Assembly: GCA_007570785.1 (NCBI GenBank)
Contig: ML660777.1
Coordinates: 4,968,587-5,032,586, forward strand
Length of the DNA stretch: 64,000 bases
Direction: 5' to 3'
From: Antilocapra americana
Lineage: Eukaryota; Chordata; Mammalia; Artiodactyla; Antilocapridae
This document shows, one piece after another, positions 1-12,245 of this stretch (position 1 is the stretch's first letter; each line of letters opens with the position of its first letter). The notes under the pieces were generated by a model. The model was not told the DNA's origin. It worked only from the letters and a program-made list of their open reading frames with translations, and did no database searches. A program made the translations under genes and the position numbers.

Positions 1-954
1 AAAAAATCGCACAAATAAACTCAGAGAAATAATCTGGCCATTTAGGAAAATGCTGAAATCCGTTTGTGGGGAAATCTTTAGGATAAAGGAGTAGAAACAG
101 ACCAAAATCCTTTAATGAATCATGGAATCTGTAAACTGGTATCAGATGTTCTCCATCAGTCATGGAGCCACAGGGAGCCTTAGCAACATTTCAGATTCTT
201 CCAAATAAGGTAACCCCAGTCAAAAGCTATGCACTTAAAGACAACAGTTGCCTCTTACCTGCTCATCTACTTGGTTTAGAATGAACCAATTGTTTTCAGA
301 ACTAAAATGCCTTTATACATGTCAAATTAGAAGAATTGTAAAGATTTCTTTACACACACACACACACCCACACACCCCACATTTTTACTGAGTCAGACTT
401 TCCAATGTCAGTTGGAGAGAAGGATTTATAATCCAAGAAGAGAAGCTGTCTGTGGTTTCATTTGGTGGTTAGGGAGCAAGGAGGATGTGTTTTCCCATTG
501 TATCATAGCAACTTGATTTCATTGCTGCTCCTCTGTCATATGTACGAAGGGGGATGCCAAATATCCCCAAAGAGAATATTCCAGAAGGTACAGAGATGGT
601 CTTTAGTTAGCCTACATTTTGCAGACCTAGAGACAAAAAGTAACTACTTCCCGTTTTATGGGAGTTGTATCTAAAACTTGATTAGATTTAGGTTAAACAA
701 TTTTGGCAAGAATACTTCATGACACCATGTGTTTTATTTGCATGCCATCAGGGGACAGTGTATCACCAGAGATGTAGAGGGCCCCCACTGCTCACTGGAG
801 TTTTTATTCATTGCTATTCTCTGCAACAGCATTGAAGAGCTAACAAAGTAGAAAAATCATTTTATTTGACGGGTTACTAGTAACATAAACTGTATTAATT
901 TATGTGAACTGTTTACTATTCTTTCCTAATTAGAGAACAGATTATGAAAAGGTG
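1..954. other. No recognised gene or repeat apart from a CA tract
   Basis: AT-rich sequence; short open frames only, no splice structure or homology recognised. Confidence 0.5.
352..379. repeat. Short imperfect (CA)n
   Basis: ACACACACACACACACCCACACACC. Confidence 0.85.
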
Positions 955-1161
955 AAGTAAAACTCACTCAGTTGAGTCCAACTCTTTGCCACCCCATGGA
1001 CTATAGCCCTCCAGGCTCCTCTGCCCATGGAATTCTCCAGGCAAGAATACTGGAGTGGGTTGCCATTTCCTCCTCCAGGGGATCTTCCTGACCCAGGGAT
1101 CAAAACTGAGTCTCCTGCATTGCAGGCAGATTCTTTACTGTTGAGGCACAAGGGAAACCCC
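955..1161 (-). mobile_element. Bov-tA SINE
   Basis: Antisense Bov-tA: GAGTCCAACTCTTTGCCACC, CAGGCAAGAATACTGGAGTG, ending at the tRNA-like head. Confidence 0.93.
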
Positions 1162-1652
1162 TATTAATGATTATATATTTCATTAACTCCTGAGCCTAAA
1201 TCATTTTGTGATAAGTTCTATTTACGCAGACTGGAAAACCTTACACATGTAATCTTCATAGATTGCTCTTGGGCCAAATAAACAAGCAAATAAATATTTT
1301 TTAAAAAGAGGAATAAAGTGAGAATCTATTATTTAGGATTTACTAAGAAATTTGTCTATTTGATAAGGAAAATGAATACAGGTGGGAAATCTTTGTATCT
1401 TTTTATCCCAACCTTATTATTCAATATAGTTAGAGGAAGCCTCTCATCTGTTTTCTAATTGTTTATTGTGCCTTGGAGTGTCCCTCCCCTCCATCTACTT
1501 CTCTTTATAATACCAATAAGAAAAATTCAGATATTTCCCTTGGGCTACCATCTTGATTTTCTTCTATACTGATGTAAACATTAGTCATTTCATTGCTATT
1601 TGATTCTTATGTTACCTTTTTATTGTCCTGGGTTATTTTCCCTGATCATAAG

Positions 1653-2812
1653 AATTTAGTTCAGTTCAGTCACTCAGTCATGTCCGACTCTTTGTGACCC
1701 CATGAACCACAGCATGCCAGGCCTCCCTGGCATCCCATCACCAACTCCCAGAGTCCACCCAAATCTATGTCCATTGAGTCGGTGATGCCATCCAACCATC
1801 TCATCTTCTGTTGTCTCCTTCTCCTCCTGCCCTCAATCTTTCACAACATCAGGGTCTTTTCCAATGAGTCAACTCTACACATGAGGTGGCCAAAGTATTG
1901 GAGTTTCAGCTTCAACATCAATCCTTCCAATGAACACCCAGGACTGATCTCCTTTAGGATGGACTGGTTGGATCTCTTTGCAGTCCAAGGGACTCTCAAG
2001 AGTCTTCTCCAACACCACAGTTCAGAAGCATCAATTCTTTGGTGCTCAGCTTTCTTTATAGTCCAACTCTTACATCCATGACTACTGGAAAAACCATAGC
2101 CTTGACTACATGGACCTTTGTTGACAAAGTAATGTCTCTGCTTTTTAATATGCTGTCTATGTTGGTCATAACTTTCCTTCCAAAGAATAAGCGTCTTTTG
2201 ATTTCATGGCTGCAGTCACCATCTGCAGTGATTTTGGAGCCCAGAAAAATAAAGTCTGACACTGTTTCCACTGTTGCCCCATCTATTTCCTGTGAAGTAA
2301 TGGGACTGGATGCTATAATCTTAGTTTTCTGAATGTTGAGCATTAAGCCAACTCTTTCACTCTCCTCTTTCACTTTCATCATGAGGCCCTTTAGTTCTTC
2401 TTCAATTTCTGCCATAAGGGTGTTGTTGTCTGCATATCTGAGGTTATTGATATTTCTCCCAGCAATCTTGATTCCAGCTTGTGCTTCTTTCAACCCAGCA
2501 TTTCTCATGATGTACTCTGCATATAAGTTAAATAAGCAGGGAGACAATGTACAGCCTTGATGTACTCCTTTCCCTATTTGGAACCAGGCTGTTGTTCCAT
2601 GTCCAGTTCTAACTGTTGCTTCCTGACCTGCATACATGTTTCTCAGGAGTCATGTCAAGTGGTCTGGTATCCCCATCTCTTGAGAAATTTTCCACAGTTT
2701 ATTGTGATCCACACAGTCAAAGGCTTTGGCATAGTCAATAAAGCAGAAATAGATGTTTTTCTGGAACTCTCTTGAAGCGTTATCTATTTTCACATCAAGC
2801 AATCTTGATGTT
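1653..2812 (-). mobile_element. BovB (RTE) LINE, 3' portion with reverse transcriptase
   Basis: A minus-strand frame of 193 codons (2,056-2,637) reads RTE reverse transcriptase motifs: GVHQGCTLSPCLFNLY, NLRYADNNTLMAE (the catalytic YADD appears here as YADN), FIFLGSKITADGDCSHEIKRR and PVVMD. The 3' end GACTGAACTGAA lies near 1,653. The changed catalytic residue and later stops mark it as inactive. Confidence 0.93.
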
Positions 2813-3129
2813 TATATGATTATACTTTCAGGTTCCTCTCCTCCTTTCTTCCACCTCCTGCTCCATCACTTCTCAGTTTTTATACCTTTAATTTGTTTGC
2901 TATTGAAAAGGCAAAATATATTCTTTTATTTGCTCTACATTTTAATTCTATTTTCTTTATTCTGGGGTAGATATTAATGTTTGGGGGTAGCTTTTCCTTC
3001 TGTTCCTAGACCTCCTGAGGGATTTGTATATAATTTTCAAAATGGATACTAGAAAGTCAGCTCTGTGCACAGTGAAGAAGAGTTTGAAGAATTTAAGTAA
3101 CTTCTGCTTTTATCTCATTTGTTCTTATA

Positions 3130-3357
3130 GGCTTCCTGGGTGGCTCAGTGGTAAAGAATCTGCATGCCAATGCAGGAAATGAAGGAGATGGGAGGTGGGG
3201 CGCTTCAGTCCCTGGGTCAGAAAGATCCCCTGGAGGAGGAAATGGCAACCCACTCCAGTTTTGTTCCCTGGAGACACCCATGGACAGAGGAGCCTGGTGG
3301 GCTGCGGTCCATGGGGTCACAGAGTCAGACACGACTGAGTGCACACACACACACGCA
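3130..3357 (+). mobile_element. Bov-tA SINE with CA tail
   Basis: GGCTTCCTGGGTGGCTCAGT through CAGACACGACTGAGTGC followed by (CA)n, a usual microsatellite seeded by the SINE tail. Confidence 0.93.
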
Positions 3358-3600
3358 CTGCTTTTATCTCACTTGTTTTTATGGTCCTCTAAACATATTT
3401 TATGATTTTTCAAGTTTTGGTATTTCAATAGGCTTTTCTAGTTTTTGTTATGTTGTCTTTATAAAATGTTTATAAGATGAATAAATTTGTAGTCAACCAT
3501 CCAAAATAAAAAACAAGGAGTAACCACTTCAAACTGAGTTTTGGATTTCATAAATGTGAAGAGTAAGTAGTATAGCATTGTAGACTTCTAGAAAGAACTC

Positions 3601-3645
3601 TTGGGACTTCCTTGGTCATCCAGTGGTTAAGAATCCACCTGCGAC
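3601..3645 (+). mobile_element. CHR-type SINE head fragment
   Basis: TGGGACTTCCTTGGTCATCC and GTGGTTAAGAATCCACCTGC, only the tRNA-derived head. Confidence 0.75.
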
Positions 3646-3745
3646 TTCATAACTTCAGACTATACTACAAAGCTACAGTCATCAAGATAGTATGGTATGG
3701 CACAAAACCAGTAAAGACCATATTCAAATGACCAAAGTTCAAAAA
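3646..3745 (+). mobile_element. Short L1 ORF2 fragment
   Basis: ACTATACTACAAAGCTACAG matches the YYKATVIKIV region of L1 ORF2; about 100 bases. Confidence 0.65.
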
Positions 3746-3760
3746 CACCATCTATTGAAT

Positions 3761-4825
3761 TCATTCTATAATATCTCTGATAAGTGATTGGTTAGTGATT
3801 TAAAATGCTTTTAGACTTAGCAAGTGTATTATCAACACAATTTATTCAATTTTCAGACACATTAAATTGTTAACACTGTAACACTTTGAGTTGAAATTTG
3901 TTTCCCAGGTTCTTGCTATCATGAATGCTAACTAAATATTTGAAGGTATTTCTCTTTCTTTGGTACCTTGCTCCATACTTTTAACATCTTTCTTCTCCTG
4001 GGACACATACACACCAGACTTTCTTTCCTCAAGTCAAACTCTCTTAGATTTTTCCCCTTTTAACATAATTCTGATCACACTCACCCCCAGTGGCAATTCT
4101 TCTCTAGGCTTATTCTAATTTATCAATGTCTCTCTTAAAACGAATTAGTAAAAACTATTTTTGTTGAGTATGGCAGAATACTCAATTTAAGCTAGCTTAG
4201 ACAAAAAAGAGGTTTATTGGCTTGCATAATTTAAAATTCCAAGGTCAGTTTCATTTAAGACATGGTTTGAAGCCAAGGTTCATAGATGATCCCCAGAACC
4301 AGGATTTGCTGTCTCTTTCATCTCCCAGCTCTCATCTTTCTAACAAAGAATTTCAGTCAGACTTTTCCCTCAAGACAGCAAGATGGTTAAAAAATTCCAG
4401 TCTTATCTTCTTACAGTCTCAAGTCTAACAGAGAAGAGTGGGAATCTTTCAGGAATTCCAGACAAAGTGTCATTACATATTAGCAGCTCTGCATGTGTCA
4501 AATGCCAAATGCTTTCCCCTGAGCTCACCCCTGTCATGAAAAGAATGTCATATGCTGACTGGTCAAGAGTAAGGAATAAAGACATCTTTATTGGAAATGC
4601 ATGCACTTAGATGGGGAAACAGTTGGTGTCTCAGAGGGAAAGCAAGTTGTGTTTACTAGAAGAACTTATCTTGTGATGTTTAGGTATGAACTCAGTATCT
4701 TGGGTGAGGTAAGTCAAGAGAATACAGCAGGACAATCACCCCCTTTATAATGAATGTTATATATCAATATAGGAGGGACTGAGCATGTGTTCTCCATCCT
4801 GAAACTATACTCTTTCTTTGGGCTT
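3761..4825. other. Nothing recognised
   Basis: Short overlapping ORFs on both strands only; no repeat head or tail identified. Confidence 0.45.
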
Positions 4826-5030
4826 CCCTCCTGGCTCAGATGGTAAAGAATCCGCCTGCAATGTGGAAGACCTGGGTTTGATCCCTGGATTGGGAAGATC
4901 CCCTGGAGAACGGCATGGCAACTGACTCCAGTATTCTTGCCTGGAGAATCCCCATGGACAGAGGAGCCTTGCTGGCTACAGTCCATGCGGTCACAAAGAG
5001 TCGGACATGACTGAGCAAGTAAGAACAGCG
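4826..5030 (+). mobile_element. Bov-tA SINE
   Basis: GGCTTCCCTCCTGGCTCAGA through GGACATGACTGAGCAAGTAA. Confidence 0.94.
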
Positions 5031-5309
5031 CACATAATAACTGGAGCTGTTATTTTCCAGTCCTCTTCCTACGTTGGTAACTCACACATGATGTGGGAAA
5101 TATAAAGCACTACATCAACATACAACAATGTTCTTTGGTTTCCAGACCTAAATATATGATTTAAATGGTGGGAAAGGGAAAAAAGAAGAGGAAAAGAAGG
5201 AGAAGAGAAAAAGGGCATCCTAGTATTAGATACCATGATATCAGGAAATAGAATAATATACCTAGTGGTGACTATAGCTCAAAGAGCAGAGAAAAATTGC
5301 CAAAAAGAA

Positions 5310-5718
5310 AAACAAAGATACTAATCTCAAAACTCGATGTAAAGCTACAGTGATCAAGATAGTGTGGTACTGATTTTTTTAAAAAATGTTCGTCAACAGA
5401 ATTTATATATGGTCATTAGATTTTTTAAAAGGGGGTCAAGACAATTCAATGTGACTTACCTTTTCAACAAATGGTTTTAGAATAATTAAATATCAACATG
5501 CACAAAGATGAATTTATATTCTTACCTCACATTATATTCCAGAAAAATTCAAAACAGATCATAGAGCAAGGTGCAAATCACACTAAATTAGATTTCATCA
5601 AAATTAAAACATTTTGTGCTTCAAAAGATATCAAGAAAATGCAAAGATAAGTTGTAGAAAAAGGAAAAAAATTTGCAAATCATATATCTGATAAATTACT
5701 AGTATCTAGAATATATAA
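5310..5718 (+). mobile_element. Old L1 LINE fragment (ORF2), part 1
   Basis: CTACAGTGATCAAGATAGTG is the typical ORF2 ATVIKIVWY segment. It continues with decayed ORF2 up to a SINE at 5,719. Confidence 0.75.
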
Positions 5719-5868
5719 GGGTTTTCCTTGTGGCGCAGATGGCAAAGAATCTGCCTGCAATGCAGGAGATCCGTGTTCAATCCCTGAGTCGGGAAGATCC
5801 TCTGGAGAAGGGAATGGTAACCCACTCCAGTACTCCTGCCTGGAAAATCTCATGGAAGACTTCTTTCA
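5719..5868 (+). mobile_element. Bov-tA SINE, 3'-truncated, inside old L1
   Basis: GGGTTTTCCTTGTGGCGCAG head through GGAAAATCTCATGGAAG. It splits the L1. Confidence 0.88.
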
Positions 5869-6620
5869 AATCAATAGTAAGAAGACATCATATTAGGAAA
5901 ATGCAAGTTGAAACCATAATGAGATACTGCTTCACACCTATTAGAATACAATTAAAAAAAAACCAGGCAATACCAAGTGCTGGCAATAATATGAAAAAGT
6001 TGGAAATGTCGCACATGGCTAGTGGGAATTTTAAATGGTGCAACCACTTTAAAAAGAGTTTGACAGTTTCTTTAAATGTTAAACATAAATTTACCATATG
6101 GTGCAGCAGTTTCACTTCCAGGTATCTACTCAAGAGGAAGGGAACATATGTCCACACCAAGATATGCACATACATGTTCACAGGATCATTATTCATTAAT
6201 AGCCAAAAAGTGCAAACCATCCAAACCTCTCTCAAGTAGTGAATGATTAAGTTAGCTGTGGTATATTCATAATGGAAGACTATTCTGCAATAAAAAGGAA
6301 CTAGACATGCTACAACATAATGAGACTCAAAAACTTTACACTAAATGAAAGAAGACAGTAACAAAAAATCGAATATTATATGATCCATTTCTAGGAAATG
6401 TCCAGATAGGCAAATCTATGGACACAGGTGGATTAGTGGTTGACAGAGGTGGAGGTAGGAATGGGCTCCAGCCAATGGGCATGAGGGATTGATTTGAACT
6501 GATATAAATGTTATAAAATTGGATTGTGATGATGGTTACACAGTTCTATATACTTACTAACAATCACTGAGATGGGTGAATTTTACATGTAAATTTTATA
6601 TCAATAGAATTATTTTTCAA
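5869..6620 (+). mobile_element. Old L1 LINE fragment, part 2 with 3' end
   Basis: ORF2 C-terminal remnant (MRYCFTPIRIQLKKNQ and a later TGCAATAAAAAGGAACTAGA segment) then an old L1 3' UTR, ending about 6,620. Confidence 0.78.
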
Positions 6621-7739
6621 AAAGCAGTTCTATTGCTAGAACATTCATAGTAATGCAGAAACAAACTCTGTAATTAAAAAATATGTTTCAACCAGATGGT
6701 GGAATCATGAATTATCTTTATATTTTTCTGAATTTTCCAGTAAAAAGTGCATTTTTAGAGGAGATCGGGTGCATTCAGGATGCTATGACCAGGCAGTGAA
6801 AAGTGTATTTTTAAATCAAAAGAAAACAATAAAGATAATTTTAAAAGCTATTCTCTGAAAGTTAAACATAAACTCACTACATGACAGACCAGAGGAGAGT
6901 TATGTAAAGCCACCTTGATAAAGAGACAGAATGGCTTTCAGACCTGAAAGATTTGATAGTAACTTATTTTTTTAAAGTTAACAGCACATTTGAAAATGGA
7001 AGAAGCAATCAACAGAGAACACTGGTCAATAAAGAAGGCAAAGAAAAGGGGCAGAGGGAGAGGCAAGTGTGGCAGGCCTTACTTGTGCCAGGCAGAGAGG
7101 TGGAAGGCTGAGCAAAGCAGGTGTGCACAGTCCCAAGGTAGAGATGGAGGCCATACATCTCACAGAGCTTCAGGCCATTAGGCATTCTAAATATACTGCA
7201 TGCTCGCCACAAAGTATTTTCTAACTTTTTTTTCCCCAAGTAGTCTTCTGTATAGAGAAACCCTAGTCATAGTGATATATTGTGAATTAAAACCTATTTG
7301 GGTTTACATATGTCAGGCTCCTGATGTTTATGCAGCATGAGTTGGCTTGTGCAAATTGAATCAACTCTAGAGTGATGGCAAGATGGAAATTATGCATCTG
7401 GAAAACTGTGATAGCCATTAAGATAAATGCCACCTTGTGGGACCTCTTGGAAGCCAGCCCATCAGTCCACCTTTCTCAATGACATCGCAACCTTGACAAG
7501 AGTTTCTCATTCAGTCTTCTATAGCAAGAAATCCAAGACACCAAGACATACTGAAATAATCATATGTTCAGCCTACTTTTTTAAGAAGCCACTTATGGGA
7601 AGGATTTAAATTATTTAAATCTCGTACTTGCTGACTCCAGATCCATCCAGTCCCAGCAATGAGAACTCTGGCACCCATTGGTTCAATTGTATCCTAGTCA
7701 TAAAATGAGTCCTGGTTAAATAGAGAGCTTCCTTTCAAT
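6621..7739. other. Nothing recognised
   Basis: AT-rich, with a purine-rich patch about 6,990-7,150 that gives a short basic open frame with no known match. Confidence 0.45.
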
Positions 7740-7832
7740 ACAGGATCTTAGTTTCCTGACCAGGGATTGAACCTGTGCCCCCTGCATTGAGAGTGTGGAG
7801 TCTTAACCCCTGGATCACTAGGGAAGTCCCTA
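7740..7832 (-). mobile_element. CHR-type SINE fragment
   Basis: CCTGACCAGGGATTGAACCT through GGATCACTAGGGAAGTCCC. Confidence 0.87.
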
Positions 7833-8134
7833 TCAGCTTTCACTTTTGATTTTGAATGTAAAACTGTCTAAAATAAATCAGAAATTATCTAAAACAATCT
7901 TATATATTAAGAAAAAAGTAAGAGCTGAAAGATTTCCACATGAAATGCTAACATTTTGTTAAATCAAACATTTTGCAAAAGAAAATAGTGAATTTTGTAA
8001 ATTCATAGAAATATGACATATTAGCCTACAGATTAGCTTTCAAAAAACTGGCCTTCAATGAATTGGAACCTGCATGTTATTTTCTTGGCTTTTGCTTTTT
8101 ACTGGCTTCCATCATCTAAAATGAAGGGGAGAAG

Positions 8135-8272
8135 AGCTTGGATGGCATCACCAACTCAATGGACATGAGTTTGAGCAAACCCCGGGAGATGGGGAAGGAC
8201 AGAAAAGCCTGACATGCTGTAGTCTATGGGGTCACAAAGAGTTGGACACGACTTAGCAACTGAACAACAAAT
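8135..8272 (+). mobile_element. BovB 3' end fragment
   Basis: GGATGGCATCACCAACTC through GTTGGACACGACTTAGCAAC, the standard BovB 3' tail. Confidence 0.88.
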
Positions 8273-8740
8273 CATATAAAAAAATTTTTGCTTATGTGAA
8301 AATGAGTTTAAAAGAAAATGGGTTAAACCCAAATATTTTCCACTAATATTTCTTAAGAGATAACATTTTTAGTGTTTAAAATTAAAAGGCAGGAGTAGGG
8401 AGAAGGAAAACATGAGCCACTTCTGATCTGCCCAGGTTTTTCCCAAAGGCCTGGGAAGTACTCTTCAACAATGAACCAAGACATTTTTGCTGCAGAAAAT
8501 AAACATTTTTTTAAGCAGAACTTGGCAACTGTGTTGGGGTAAGAGGTCGTATTTGACATTAAGGCTCTGACACTGGCATATTTCCTGAAGAAAACAGTAA
8601 TAATCTTTGTGCACGTTGTCCTTGCAAAGCCAGTTCAAGGCACATACATGGGCCATTTTTTTTTTGGTCTATCCATCTAAAGAAAAAGTTCTCCAGAAAA
8701 CTTCTCTTTCTACCTCAGACTGGAATAGGAAATATATTTT

Positions 8741-8900
8741 AAAGATTTATTTATTTATGACTGCATCAGGTCTTAGCTGTGATGTGCAGGCTTAGTTGCC
8801 CCATGGCATGTGGGATCTTAGTTCCCCAACCAGAGATCAAACCCAAGTTCCCTGCATTGCAAGACAGATTCTTAACCACTGGACCACTAGGAAAGTCCAA
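8741..8900 (-). mobile_element. CHR-type SINE
   Basis: TTTATTTATTTATGACTGCA, GGCATGTGGGATCTTAGTTC and CACTAGGAAAGTCC: full antisense CHR/ART2A-like SINE. Confidence 0.88.
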
Positions 8901-8995
8901 GAAATACTTTTTTAAAAATGTATTTTTCTGCCACTGTGAAGGGAAGGGAATTTGAATTTGTGAGTATGATCAAATTTTAAGTTATCTAAGAAAAG

Positions 8996-9265
8996 TGTTG
9001 ACGCTGAAGCTGAAGCTCCAATATTTTGGCCACCTGATGAGAATACTTGGGCCACTGACTCATTGGAAAAGACCCTGATGCTGGGAAAGATTGGGGGCAG
9101 GAGGAGAAGGGGGTGACAGGATGAAATGGTTGGATGGCAATACCAACTCAATGGACAGGAGTTTGAGCAAGCTCTGGGAGATAGTGAAGGACAGGGAAGC
9201 CTGGCGGGCTGCAGTCCATGGGGTCACAAAGAGTCGGACGTGACTTAGCAACTAAACAACAACAA
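8996..9265 (+). mobile_element. BovB 3' end fragment
   Basis: Starts near GTTGACGCTGAAGCTGAAGC and runs to GGACGTGACTTAGCAACTAA. It matches the last about 270 bases of BovB. Confidence 0.9.
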
Positions 9266-9460
9266 AGAAGAAAGTTACTGAGAAAAAAAAAATGCCTTCT
9301 AGAAATAAACCATAGCAACTGAATAAAAACTTTGCTAGTCCTAGCACTGAACGCTCATCCTGAATTCCAAACCTCTAGTTGTCAGTTTATCTTTGAGTTT
9401 CTGATGAATTTACTAGCCCTGAGAGCTGACACTGTAGGGCTCATAAAAACCCTAATAAAT

Positions 9461-9590
9461 AGGGACTTGCCTGGTAGTCCAGCAGGTACGACTCCAGACT
9501 TTCACTGCAGGGGCTGCTGGTTCCATCTCTGGTCCCGGGGAAACTAAGACCCCCACATGCTGCCTGGTGTGGCCAAAAAAATCAATCCTC
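9461..9590 (+). mobile_element. CHR-type SINE
   Basis: AGGGACTTGCCTGGTAGTCC through CTGGTGTGGCCAAAAAAATC. Confidence 0.87.
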
Positions 9591-10326
9591 ATAAATATGT
9601 AGCTATGGTTGGTAGTCTTTGAAAGAGAAGTAAAATTTCCCAACTTACTCTATGAACCTCAATTATCTCAGACTATTAGAGGATCTGGAAATAGGGAGCC
9701 AAAAGTTACGCGTTCAGAGCAATCAGAGCAGTCAGCTTCCAAAGTGTCATTTGGGTGGGCTAAAAGGTGCATATTAGTTTGGCTTTTACACCTCCTGCTC
9801 CTTTTCAGGAGAATAAATAATTACAGTGATTTATCTTTGAAATGTGCAGCTTCGAGTTGGACGTGGAAAAGTCACATAATGGTGTCAGCGCTTCAGCCCG
9901 AAGTAAATAAAACGGTGAAGTATATTTAGCACTCGATAAGGCAAGGCTCTGAGAAACAGAGATAAAAAGAAGAAACTGCCTCTACATGGTTAGAGAACTT
10001 TACCAAATACTCAGCATTTGCAGAAAGAACATGATTTTAAAAAATACAATCAGTGAGAAAAAAACAGTCCAAGTTCCAGATTGCCATCCTAATTCCAGCT
10101 CCCAAAAGGCAGGGCAGCTTCTCAGGTACTCCTCCTGGTTCCTTCTCTCCCAGTTTTCAGCCTCCCTCCCCATGTTAAGTGCCTGGTTTTGGATACAGGG
10201 GAGCAGTTGTTTACATAGCTAATGCCTTTCAAGGCTGGTGTGAAGATTCAACCTAGCCATGAGAGCTTCCCTGCCATTTCCACATGCCCCAACCAGGCAC
10301 TTTGGCAGCACTGTGGTGCCTGCTAC
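9591..10326. other. Single-copy-looking non-coding stretch
   Basis: No recognised repeat. The part at 9,650-9,950 has a less decayed, CpG-retaining look (TTACGCGTTC, GTTGGACGTGG) than its surroundings, which may hint at constraint. Confidence 0.4.
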
Positions 10327-10532
10327 TAGCTTACCTGTGGCTCAGACAGTAAAGAATCTGCCTGCATTGCAGGAAATGCAGGCTCTGTCTCTGGGTCAGG
10401 AAGCTCCCATGGAGAAGGGAATGGCTACCCACTCCAGTATTCTTGCCTGGAGAAAGTCTATGGACAGAGAAGCCTGGCAAGCTACAGTCCATGGGGTCGC
10501 AAAGGGTCAGACACAACTGAGCGATTAACACG
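10327..10532 (+). mobile_element. Bov-tA SINE
   Basis: AGCTTACCTGTGGCTCAGAC through CAGACACAACTGAGCGATTA. Confidence 0.92.
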
Positions 10533-10965
10533 TGAAACCATAGGGTGGCTGCCAACCATAAAGATTTTACCCTCCAAGAAAAGCTGCTTTCCAGGTGTTC
10601 TCCTTCCTCTAACAGAGCTTGGGTTTGCACACAAATGCTAAGATGCGTCAAAGGACTTGAAAAGTGCAGTCATCTGACTTTTAAACTAAATTCGCCATCA
10701 AATGCAAAAAAGGAAAAAAAGCAGCCCACTAGTTTGGATGTTGGATGTAGCCTTGGATATGTCTATACACAGAATCTCAGCCCTTCTTCTCCCTGAACCT
10801 CTCCCCACCCCCAGTCCTGCCACCTGAAACTGATTGTGGCATCAGTCCTCACAGATGACTTGCTGGCTTCTAGATCCAAAGAACCATCCATCAATTCGTA
10901 TCTCATTTCCCAGGTCACAAAAAGTTGATACTGTTCACCAGTTATCAACAAAAGGCACAGTAATT

Positions 10966-11077
10966 GTCTTTTTCTTTTTGCCAGCCAGGGATCTTTTTGC
11001 CAGCCAGGGGTGGAACCCACACACCCTGCAGTGGAAGCACAGGGTCCTAACCATTGGACTACCATGGAGGTCCCAGA
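10966..11077 (-). mobile_element. CHR-type SINE with small internal tandem duplication
   Basis: Antisense CHR head ending CTACCATGGAGGTCCC. Near its left end CTTTTTGCCAGCCAGGG occurs twice in tandem (10,975-11,010). Confidence 0.85.
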
Positions 11078-11541
11078 TAATGTCTTTTTTTGTTTTTCTA
11101 CCTCTGACCACTTCTTCATGGTCTTCATTGTGCTACTGATGCCCTTTCTGACCCATTACTTAGATGTGGAATTTTCTGCAGAACTTCATCTGAGACCGTC
11201 TTTTCACTGATCTCTTTGTTCTTGGACAATTGGATTCAACCCTTTGCTTTCATTGTCGCCTGTCGGTTGGCAGCTCTCATCTAATATCTCTAACCTGCCT
11301 CTCTTCTGAGTTTTAATATCATATATCTGGGGCTCCGTGGGCAAGCAAAGAATGGGAGGGCCCAGAGGGGAGGGGCACAAATCACAAGGCCAGAAGCAAA
11401 AAAAAATTTAAGCATATGAGTATTTCTCTAAGTCATTATTCAGGTAGAGAAATTAAAAAGTTTTTTTTTTTAGATTCTCTAGCATTATTTCAGAGCAGAA
11501 TTGAGAGAACATGTGATAAAAAAGGAAAAGCTCAAGTATTA

Positions 11542-11635
11542 TGGGAGCTGGTTAGTGACTTCTCTCTTGTATTTCTTATACTAATAGTTACACTAATTTG
11601 TGCTAATATCAGATAGCTCTACATTGGCTGCAGAT
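11542..11635 (+). repeat. Direct repeat copy A (71 bp exact core)
   Basis: The core 11,542-11,612 is identical to 13,585-13,655. After a 5-versus-1 base difference, 18 more identical bases follow (11,618-11,635 and 13,657-13,674). It does not match a repeat family I recognise. Confidence 0.95.
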
Positions 11636-12132
11636 GAAAGAAATCTTCTCCAAATAACAGCTTATTTCAGTCTTCAAGAAAGTCTGAAGGTTGGTAGTCC
11701 AGAGTTGGGACAGAGACTTGACTAAGGCATCAGGAAAAAAAAACTCTAGCTCATTTCTCTCCCAGTTCTGGGCTGTGACCTCCATCCTTATGGTCCAATA
11801 CAATGGCTGAAGCATCAGTCATCAAATTGGCGTTCCCAGGAGCAAGAGGGCACTGACACAACCCATTAAGTATGTTTTCCTGGAAGCCTTCCAGTACCAC
11901 TTATAAGTCACTGGCCAATTATTCACATTGCAGCTTGCAGTTAAGAGAAAACTGGACAATGTGGTCTTTATTCAAGGCAGCTCTGTGTGCCCTCGAACAC
12001 AGCTTCACTTACTACCGATGACGTGAAGCATACATGTGGGGAGGGGCACATGCAGTTGAGCAATACTGTTTTCTGAACAATGAATAAAACCGTGAGAAAA
12101 TACCTAGATATTTGATCATGAAAGGGAATGCT

Positions 12133-12245
12133 ACTTTTTTTTTTTGGCCACATGGCATGTGGGATCTTAGTTCCCCAATCAGGGATGGAAGCCATGACCC
12201 CTGCATTGGAAGTTCAGGGTCTTAACCAGTGGACCACCAGGGAAC
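12133..12245 (-). mobile_element. CHR-type SINE
   Basis: T run then GGCCACATGGCATGTGGGAT through GTGGACCACCAGGGAA. Confidence 0.9.

Noticed and set aside
1767..2081. Apparent 104-codon plus-strand protein
   Set aside because: Antisense of BovB; the same peptide pattern recurs at other BovB copies (for example 23,296 and 26,680).
2056..2637. Intact reverse transcriptase gene from BovB
   Set aside because: Only part of the domain remains, the catalytic YADD reads YADN, and no upstream domains are present.
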